Assembly (NCBI RefSeq): GCF_901000735.1
Contig: NC_081544.1
Coordinates: 31,862,095 to 31,926,094 of the forward strand
From: Corylus avellana
Taxonomy: Eukaryota > Streptophyta > Magnoliopsida > Fagales > Betulaceae
Direction: 5' to 3'
DNA length: 64,000 nt
Shown: positions 56,301 to 64,000 of the stretch, one piece after another
Numbering within the stretch: position 1 is the stretch's first letter
How the letters are laid out: each line of letters starts with the position of its first letter
Position numbers and translations under genes: made by a program
The notes under the pieces: model-generated
Told to the model about the DNA's origin: nothing
Seen by the model: the letters and a program-made list of their open reading frames with translations, nothing else
Database searches by the model: none

Positions 56301-56836
56301 TAAAGGAGAAAGTGCTGCCAGAAGTAGATAGGAGCAGACCCATTGTCAGCCCACTGGGAAAGCGAAACTTGAAAGCTGTCCTGATAACATCTTTAAGTTC
56401 TGGGTACTTTGAGAATGTAAGAAACATGTACTGGGAACACCCAACAGTAACTGGGGAGGTGGTTGGGGTTTACCAGCCAAGCCATGAAGAGTTTCAACAG
56501 ACACAGAAGCATTTGCACAACAGGAAGGCATGGGCAGAAATGTATCTCCTCAGCTTGACTGATGTATTGGTCACAAGTGCATGGTCAACGTTTGGCTATG
56601 TGGCTCAAGGTCTTGGAGGTTTGAAGCCATGGCTTCTCTACAAGCCTGAAAATCAGACAGCCCCTGATCCAGCTTGTCGTCAACTCATGTCAATGGAGCC
56701 TTGTTTTCATGCTCCCCCATTTTATGATTGCAAGGCAAAGACAGGAATTGATACAGGTACACTTGTTCCTCATGTGAGACATTGTGAGGATATGAGCTGG
56801 GGCTTAAAATTGGTAGATGGTCACAATGAGTTATAG
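53367..56836 (+). CDS. galactoside 2-alpha-L-fucosyltransferase, xyloglucan FUT1-like (GT37)
   Basis: Two exons, 53367-53634 and 55377-56836, joined in frame (TTT G|GT TCG) across a 1.74-kb intron; 575 aa. Type II Golgi protein: cytosolic residues 1-36, signal anchor at about 37-61 (MKLLKILAASLVALPVLVTL), then a stem and catalytic domain. GT37 motifs are clear: SFSGLGNRILTLASAFLYAI, an acceptor-side DERIGIQIRVF, and DVLVTSAWSTFGYVAQGLGG, then LKPWLLY. In Arabidopsis FUT1 transfers fucose from GDP-fucose to galactose of xyloglucan side chains, while paralogues FUT4/FUT6 act on arabinogalactan proteins. Family membership is certain; the acceptor is not decided by sequence. Two N-glycosylation sites (NRT, NAS) occur in the stem. 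It is divergent from bL32m and shares its upstream region. Confidence 0.95.
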
Positions 56837-58139
56837 CTACCTTACTAATCATTCTCGGTCTTTACTTGACCAATTTTGCATACATATTTATATGTAAAGT
56901 AGACTCATTTGTTATTGAAAGACTTTCAAAACTGCAAGCTTCTAGCGAGACTTTTGACTGGTGTTACTTCTGTATGCAATGGCAGTATTTGTTGAAGCGG
57001 GAAATTCTCCCATTTTCAGGCACATGATTGCTTGTTTCTAGGGTTACTTAATTTCACACTTTATTTGGAACCACTACTTTCCAAGATAACATATATCAGA
57101 TAATTGAGAATCATTTAACAATTTTATTCAAATAAAAATAAATAAAGCTCTAATATTTTCCAGGCCTGTTATTTATTCGCTCATAGGGATCCAAACCCAA
57201 CAAGAAAATTATGTTTCCAAAAGTTCTCAAAATCAAGAGCAAAGTGGAATTTACAAGGAAATCCACACTGTTGGCCCACTGGATTGAGGTGCATTTACGC
57301 TTGAGCCCAGACCCCAAGCGTTTGGGCCTGGATCCTGAGCCTATTTTAGCTTCTCAAAGATCTTTGTCAACTGAAAGGATGCGTACAACGTCATATTTCA
57401 TTACTTACCTTCATGGTGGGAAGTATAACCGTAAACGAGCCGTTACACTCGACAACTCACTCGATACTCATTCGGTTAAGCTCAACCCGAACTCAAGCTC
57501 AACACAGTACAAGCTCGCTTGTTACTGTTGAAACTCACTCAATTAGTTAGTGATACATGCCCAATTCGCTCGATTGAGGGAGTTCGCGAATAACTAAACA
57601 TAAAACTAAGGAAAATATTAATTTATTTATATTTGGTGGTGTAAGGTAAGTTGTCTTTTTTCTTTTCTTTTTTAGGGCATAGTTGTCTTCTTATATATAC
57701 ATAAAATTATTAATTTTATTTTTTAGACGGTCTGATATTTATGTTCTATTTTTTTTTTTCTTCCAGATCGGATGGTTGGCTGTTAATTTGGCCATTTAAT
57801 ATTCATTTTGAAGACCAAACTTGAACACGTGTGTTCGTGCAAATCCTAGAGACACACGAGCACATCCCAGCTGTTGGATTTATGTATACATCTCACCATC
57901 TTGACCGTTCAATCCTATTAACGTTAAAGGGTATTACAAAGCCTTGCACTTTCTGTCCAGCGCCATTTCATATTTTTGGTTACTTTTCATTGTACTTTTC
58001 TTCTCTTCCGCTCTTCTCTCTATCTCCTATTGACAAAACGTTGTCGTAGATTCACAGTTCCGGTGTCATTCGTTTGCCTTCGTGAGTGGGAAGAGAATCG
58101 AGCAGAGATCGCGAAGCAAAAGGAGGCAAAGACGCAGCC
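56837..58139. other. spacer between the fucosyltransferase and mS23 genes
   Basis: Starts with the fucosyltransferase 3' UTR. An open stretch at 57211-57531 (106 codons) has no recognisable protein; its end (CTCGACAACTCACTCGATAC, CTCAACCCGAACTCAAGCTC) resembles dispersed hAT-like repeats. The mS23 promoter and a pyrimidine-rich leader (TTCTCTTCCGCTCTTCTCTC) precede 58140. Confidence 0.5.
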
Positions 58140-61100
58140 ATGTCGTTCATGAAAGGAGATTTGCTTACTCGAACCAGAAAGCTGGTGAAGGGCTTGGCCA
58201 AGGCCGAGCCCGTCTGGCTCAAAGCCATGGAACAGTTCGTCTCTCTCTCTCTCTCTCTCACTCTCTGAATTTGAAAATGGTTCACGGCTCGTTCTAATGG
58301 ATTCGTACGCATTAATTGAATGGTTTTTTAGGTTTTTATTTTATGTGCTTTGCTCGATTTTATTTTTATATTATTCAGCTGTTCTACGATACAAATGTGG
58401 CGGGGTTTTAGATAAATAGCAAGGAGCTTCTGAGCTTCATGGGATTCGTATGATAAAGTTAGATGTTGGATTACTTAAGAATGTGATTGATCCAAGTTTA
58501 ATTCTCGTTTTCATTTATGCGATTGCTTAATTTGTTGCTTGTTGAAGGCTGTCAAGTTTTTGTTCTGGGATTTCTGTGTTGACTTAGATGTTGGATTACT
58601 TAAGAATTCACTGGTGCTGGTATAATAGAAGAGTACTTTTTTCTTAAGGTTGTCAGTTTACAATCAAATTTTTCAATTTATTTCACTGGAAAAGAAAATA
58701 TTTGTAAGGAAGTGTGTAAAAGGAAAAAGAAAAAAAGAAAATAAAAGAGAAGAAGGAGCAGTCTGCTCTTTTTTAATAAATGTGTGTGTTGTTCTCTATT
58801 GTCCAAATTAATTTGTGTGTACCGTTGTTAATCATACTATATAGCTCTGAATAACTGCAAGCATCTTTAAGCCAGTCATATATCCCATGATATTTGAGTG
58901 TACAGATGATTTTCTGTCTGATTTTGAGGAAGGTGGTGTTGGTCTAAGTTCATTTGTTTGATCATTTACTTGTTTGAATTTGTGAATTCAACATCTCCCC
59001 CGCCCTCTCCTCCTCGTTCTGGAGGATAAGGTGTTTGATTCTATATTTGTTTGTTGCTGAAATATACTTTTTCTCCCTAAAATTTGGCTTACATTTTATT
59101 TCTGTCTCAAAAATTTGAAAGATTTTTAATTTTTTTTTTCTGTAAAAAGAAAATTTTAAAATATAATTATATTAGCATTATGTTAGCCATATGTGCAATT
59201 CAATTCAGAACTGAGAGTCGGAAGGGCAATATTGCTACTTAAATTGTTTGTGGACAAAATTAGAGCTTTTTAAATTTTATAGATCAAAATTGAACTTAGG
59301 CTAAATTTCAAGGACCAAAAGTGTGTTTTAGCCTTTTTATATAAAATAGGTTAAACTACAATTTTAGTCCTTGAATTGTGCGTCAAACTTCAATTTTATC
59401 TCTAACTATTAACTGTTTCAATTTAATTGGTGATATTTTAAGAGCACCTCAATATTGTTTTTATCTACCTTATTATCACTATGCCAATGGTAATTGCTGA
59501 TGTGACTGACGTTTTTTGTGCACATTTCCTTATAATGCTTATGGGATAAGTTGGTTTCACAAAATCAATATATATATGAGGACACATGTATATTGAAATA
59601 AAGAATTAAAATAAATAAATAAATATTTATGGTCTCTAAATCTTGATTTGCGAGACCATCTTTTGGCCCAATGTATTTTATCAACACTATAAAACATGTG
59701 TACATATAATGTCTGCCATATCAGTAATTTCCATTTGCACTGTAACATTACGGGGGGATAGTGATAACATTGGGGCATTTTCAAAACTTAAAAGAGTCAC
59801 TTTTCGAACTGCTCTTGAAATTTGACTTAGAAATATTATTTTGTGCTTGCTTTAAGTCAATTATTGTTGAATTCATGGATTCTTAATTTAAAGATGTTAT
59901 TATCATAATTTAGATTTAATTTGATGCCTATGATGCCCATATTAAGAATCTGTTTAAGAATTAGTCATATTTTTTAAGTTTTTTTTCATAAATCTTAAAA
60001 TTTTGAAAATGTTGCTATCTTATGTGCAGTGCACCACCTGCAACATTTCGTTGTGCTGATGGAAAAGTTAAAAGGATCAGTCTTCCCGAGGACCCTTATA
60101 TAAAAAAGTTCTTTCAGAAACATCCGGACTCAAAACACGATGATGCCATAAAGTATTGCTTTGTTTCTGTATCTCTAGTTTCTCTTTGAGATATTTGGTA
60201 TCTATTTTCCTGTTCAGTCATTATAATGTGCTTGTAACATGCCTATCTTGTTATGAATTTGGTTTTCTAAAGGTGCTAAAAGTATGTTGATGAAGAAAAA
60301 CTGATGGCCCAAACTTAATCTGTGAACAGAAAAAGGAACAAAACGTTCTGAGTATGTTTTGCATTCTAGTTCTATTCGTTGGCAACCTTGAATATTTGCT
60401 AACATTTTAATATAGGTTGCATAGGCTACCTCCGTGCTTGAAATTGATCCTGCATGTTGCTGACATGACTTTGCTTTGGGTGTTCAAGGGTTTTGTTATT
60501 GCATGTGTGCACAAATACTTATCTTGGAACACATAAGTAGACTAGTTGCTTGATTCTGAAAAAATGGAAAATCTTTTGAATTCAATGTTGACTGACATTT
60601 TTGACTACAAATGCAAATGCTTCCTTGCCTTCTTTGGATGTCTAAGAGTGATAATGACCTGATGGAAAAAAGTAAAAAATAAATTAATGAACTAAAGAGA
60701 CTATTTCTCAGGATAGGACTGTAGATCCTGATTTTTATGGGTTCAACTCAGATGAGTCATTTAGAAACTGAATGTACTGTAAATACTCAGCTACTTGCCA
60801 TAATTGGGTCAAAAATTTAAATTGGTTTTGCTTATGCTTCCGGTTGATGCTCAAGTTTTCCTTTATTTGCTTACTGGGGCATTGATGGCTGTGGAATAAA
60901 TTTTTTTTTGAGCTGCAAGTCACGTTACTTGTGTTTACTTCTTTTTAGTGTTTTTGTGGTGTTTTTCTTTCATAATTGATTTCAATTCGCTTCCATCTTC
61001 TTTGAATTCTAACATTTGCTAAATTTTCATAATGAATCTTAATGATTAGTGGGCGTATATCCAATTTAAATTTCTGACTACCAAAGAAATATGCATAAAA

Positions 61101-61716
61101 CTCGTGACTTTGGCTCATGGACTTTTCAATTGTACAATTTAAATAAGGTTTATGGTCTTATCATGACCTTTTTTGCAGCATGAAATTTGTTTTCTGGATT
61201 CAAAGGCATTATACGTTATAACTCACTTAAGCTTCATGTTTCTACAGGATCTGTGGTTTTGAGCCCCCTCCTGCTCGAGTTTTTGGTTTGCGGGTGCTTG
61301 ACCTGAAGGAGCAGGGTGTTAGTGAGGAAGAAGCAATGGCTGTAGCTGATGTATGTATTGTGGATTCTTGGATTTAGCTCTTTCCTGGAACATATGCTCT
61401 TTGTCTCACCCTCCCTCCACCCCAAAAAAAAAAAAAAAAATTAACTTTTTTTATTTGTTGATGCGCCTAGATGGAATATCGGGCAGAGAAAAAAACAAAG
61501 AAGGCGGCATATAAACGAATGAAGCAGATTGCACGTCTTCAAGGGAGGAAACCTCCTCCTAACCCATATCCTAGTGCTGTCAAAGAGATTCAAGCGGAGG
61601 AGAGGAAGTATGTTCATGACCGTTTCTTCAAGCCCGACATACTCAAAATTGTGGAGAAGTTGAAAGAGGAGAGGGCGGCTGAGCTACGGGACAGGTTTGG
61701 AGGAGGTGGCTTCTAA
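58140..61716 (+). CDS. mitochondrial small-subunit ribosomal protein mS23 (MRP-S23/S25 family)
   Basis: Four exons: 58140-58234, 60030-60152, 61248-61350, 61471-61716, in frame, giving 188 aa. The start is ATG 58140 (MSFMKGDLLTRTRKLVKGLA); the frame is open upstream, but the next Met is 18 codons earlier, inside the leader. Recognisable blocks are KAEPVWLKAME, PEDPYIKKFFQKHPDSKHDD, FGLRVLDLKEQGVSEEEAMA and YRAEKKTKKAAYKRMKQIAR, ending RFGGGGF. mS23 belongs to the mitoribosome small subunit. The N-terminus KGDLLTRTRKLVKGL is basic and amphipathic, fitting import. Intron 1 (1.8 kb) starts GTTCGT, a weak donor, followed by (CT)n and probably a transposon remnant at 59055-59330. The codon split there gives MEH at the junction. 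Confidence 0.85.
59055..59330. repeat. possible non-autonomous DNA element in mS23 intron 1
   Basis: The left side ATATACTTTTTCTCCCTAAA, then ATTTGGCTTACATTTTATTT, resembles the inverse of the right side (CTTAGGCTAAATTTCAAGGA, then CCAAAAGTGTGTTTTAGCC). Adjacent 'TTAAACTACAATTTTAGTCC' at 59352-59371 is a recurrent plant repeat phrase. Boundaries are uncertain. Confidence 0.35.
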
Positions 61717-63425
61717 CCTTAAAGTCGCATGAGAGCTCTAACGTAGTGCCATGTTTTGCTTCTGGATCCTGAGTTCTGGTAATAACTATGGCCAATGAAA
61801 CCACGAGAGTGCTCATTACGTTGGCTTTGAGGCTTAGGTCCCGTATGAGCTGAAATTATTAGACCAATTGCATTAAAAAGGATTTCTTTTTCATTTTTAA
61901 ATCTCATGATTTTCTTTATATAGCAAAACACTACAAATTCTGTTATTGATTGAAGCTTTGAGCAAATATGTATTAAAATCATGTTTGCATTCTTATATAT
62001 TAATCTTGCAAGCTAGGTCACATCACGGCTACGGGGTTGGCATATGGATTATGGAAAGAGACAACAAAATGACACAATGGAATCAGATGCCTACCTTGAG
62101 CCCAAGGTAAGTGTAAATAGAAATGGTCTTCTTCTACCAAAGGAAGCTGGCTGTGAGCGAGGTCTAAAATTTCAAAGAATCTAACAATTGTCCATAAAAC
62201 ATTGGGGAATAATAAATTATATTTCAAAAGAAACAGTGCTAAATCCACCGACTCACGCACCATGTGACAATGATGAGGCCTTGAGATCGAAATTAAAGAT
62301 TCAATATTTCTTTATGGTTATAGATAACTATTAACAAATAAATAAATTCGATGAATCTAATTGTTGAATTAGCCTCTCTGCCGAAAGAGAAAGAAACGGA
62401 AGGAAAAAGAGGGACTGAAGAAAATAGGAAGGAATTATATACCTTTCCTGTGGTTCAAGAAAACATCTCTTTTCCTTTTTGTCATTTTCAATGTTCTTTT
62501 AAGCAAGAAAGAAATGATGCAATGAAAAAAGATTATTCTTTGATAAACCAAGAGGGGAAGGATGATTCTTTCTTAACACTTTCACTGTACTTGTGTAGAA
62601 AAGATGGAGGCACGTTAAACAAAAAGAAGCCCCAATAATTCCAATACACACTTTTGAGAGGAGTCCCCCAATTTCCAAATCAGATTCTATATATATCCGA
62701 AATCTCAAGATAAAGGTATACATGGTTAGTTTGATTTCCATCCTTACCCATATGAGTATGTGACAATATGTTAGAACACAATTTAACAAAAAAAAAATAG
62801 AAGGTGAAAATGTGTTTTTTTCTATTAATTCCATTGGACAGATTAATGCTCATGAGTCATTAACCATCTCAAAACTCGTCATATTTTTGGATAAAAGCCT
62901 ATCAGCTGCAAATTAACGAATGTTTGGGTGGTCCATAAAGATCCAGATCCCTTCTAATTGGAGAGAAATTAGAGATTTTCCAATTGTTATAGACCATTAA
63001 ATTGACCATTGTTATAGACCATTTTCCAATCGGTTCAACTCGCATTTTATAGACTATTAAATTTAAAATGAAAGGTTACGATTAACAACTAAAGAATTTC
63101 TAATTTCTCTTCAATTGGAGGGAGATCTCAATTCGGTCCATAAGGACTTGGAAATGCCTTTGCTTTTGGCACAGAAAAAAAAAAAATGTTGCCTTTGCTT
63201 TTGAACCGAGCCGACCAACAGCGATAGCAATTATCATTTTCATTTCAAAATGAAAGTTTAATATATTTAACAAGTTCTTCTGGAATTGGAGTTAAAGCTA
63301 GCGTCTCTCTATCTTCTCTTTCTCTTTCAATGCCACTCAATTTGCAAGGGTACGTCAACACTTTATTGACCCTGCAACTCCTACATCACCTTATCCTCTC
63401 GCATTGAGCTCCTCCATCTGCAGCC
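61717..63425. other. spacer between mS23 and the GH43-like gene
   Basis: mS23 3' UTR, AT-rich sequence, a MITE at 62931-63148, and the promoter/5' UTR of the last gene with a CT-rich leader (CTCTCTATCTTCTCTTTCTC at 63303-63322). No further gene seen; 61990-62900 shows nothing recognisable. Confidence 0.55.
62931..63148. mobile_element. MITE with inverted-repeat ends (about 218 bp)
   Basis: The left end GTCCATAAAGATCCAGATCC, then CTTCTAATTGGAGAGAAATTAGA, matches the reverse complement of the right end (GTCCTTATGGACCGAATTGA, then GATCTCCCTCCAATTGAAGAGAAATTAGA). The interior also holds a direct repeat ('GTTATAGACCATTAAATTGA' / 'GTTATAGACCATTTTCC'). Non-coding. Confidence 0.7.
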
Positions 63426-64000
63426 ATGGATGCAGCATCAGCAGCAGCTTCATCACTGAAAACCGTTAAGGCCCTCACAATTTCAACCACCCAAAAAATT
63501 AGTAACCCAACTGCCTTAATCCCTCCATGGCTCTCAACGAAACCCAACATCCTCACTCTTTATGCCTCAAACTCCGGCCCCAGAAACAGTGTTCTCCGCC
63601 TCACCCGCTGCTCCACAAAACCGGACACCAACACAGACAATGAAACAGACCAAAATTCGACCATTGAACCCGACTCAAATTCAAAAACCCTGAAACCTTC
63701 ATCACCCATTGCAGATGAATCACTTTCTTCTTTATCACCATTATCTTCATCAGCATCTTCTTCTTCTTCTAGAGGGTTGGTGTTTGGTTTGGGTCCCGCA
63801 AACTCATGGGACAGTGCAGAAATTGGGTCACCAGTTGTGAAAAGGTTCCTCAGTGATGAGGAGGAGAGATGGTACATGTGGTACTATGGAAGGTCTAATG
63901 GAAACCCGGCTTCCGATTCGATAGGCTTAGCGGTTTCGAGAAATGGAATTCACTGGGAGAGAGGCGGAGGAGCTATTGGATCGAGCGGAGAGGCGGGTTC
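63426..64000 (+). CDS. 5' part of a GH43/GH32-like (arabinanase/levansucrase/invertase-fold) plastid protein, cut by the window edge
   Basis: Open from ATG 63426 (MDAASAAASSLKTVKALTIS) to the last base with no stop: 191 codons and running on. Residues 1-55 are rich in Ser, Thr and basic residues with almost no acids, like a chloroplast transit peptide. Residues 70-115 are Ser/Asp-rich linker. After about 117 the first blade of a beta-propeller appears: VFGLGPANSWDSAEIGSPVV, then EERWYMWYYGRSNG, DSIGLAVSRNGIHWERG. These are the 'W...D....GSP' and 'YYGR' hallmarks of a plant group annotated as glycosyl hydrolase family 43/32-like proteins, whose substrate is not established. Its 3' part lies beyond the window. 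Confidence 0.85.
   Translation, partial: MDAASAAASSLKTVKALTISTTQKISNPTALIPPWLSTKPNILTLYASNSGPRNSVLRLTRCSTKPDTNTDNETDQNSTIEPDSNSKTLKPSSPIADESLSSLSPLSSSASSSSSRGLVFGLGPANSWDSAEIGSPVVKRFLSDEEERWYMWYYGRSNGNPASDSIGLAVSRNGIHWERGGGAIGSSGEAG

Noticed and set aside
57211..57531. 106-codon ORF downstream of the fucosyltransferase
   Set aside because: The sequence resembles dispersed repeat and the peptide is unlike any family I know.
63560..63877. 105-codon minus-strand ORF at the window end
   Set aside because: Shadow of the plus-strand GH43-like gene, which is open to the window edge and has family motifs.

Overview
The window is nuclear DNA of a flowering plant. Genes carry many GT-AG introns and are separated by AT-rich spacers full of small transposable elements. 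The proteins are plant-specific (plastid LSMT-type methyltransferase, PHO1-type SPX-EXS proteins, family GT37 fucosyltransferase). A dispersed tRNA-derived SINE and LINE 3' tails resemble those of woody rosids, but I cannot name the species.

Layout. 241-565 (+): 3' end of a DUF3110-type gene. 1474-7762 (+): VIK, an ankyrin-repeat protein kinase, 11 exons. 9354-12532 (-): p24-delta cargo receptor. 18170-23626 (+): plant O-fucosyltransferase-family protein. 24965-28941 (-): plastid Rubisco LSMT-like SET methyltransferase. 33746-38599 (+): PHO1-type phosphate exporter A. 40686-41327 (-): GCK/twin-CX9C protein. 42150-48491 (-): PHO1-type protein B, tail to tail with A. 50203-52054 (-): mitochondrial ribosomal protein bL32m. 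53367-56836 (+): GT37 fucosyltransferase. 58140-61716 (+): mitochondrial ribosomal protein mS23. 63426-64000 (+): 5' end of a GH43/GH32-like plastid protein, cut by the window edge. All exon chains below keep frame through every junction I could check by hand.

The genes do not form one pathway. The order VIK, p24, O-FucT, LSMT, PHO1, GCK, FUT matches, from memory, Arabidopsis At1g14000 to about At1g14100. PHO1 next to L32 recalls the duplicated block near At1g26730-26740. The window therefore looks like an ancestral segment from which both Arabidopsis blocks were reduced.

The most unusual structure is a pair of about 1.23-1.25 kb foldback elements (32355-33583 and 35442-36691). Each is built from an 11-bp GC-rich minisatellite that reverses orientation in the middle, giving long imperfect hairpin arms between AT-rich terminal inverted repeats. 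The two copies are inverted relative to each other. One ends 62 bp before the TATA box of PHO1-A, and the other begins 24 bp after the splice donor of its exon 5. Other notable points are a 13-Asp/8-Glu coding microsatellite and a decayed duplicate exon in PHO1-B, a GC-AG intron in PHO1-A, a 29-nt microexon in LSMT, eight copies of one SINE (several with clear target-site duplications), and several hairpin MITEs.
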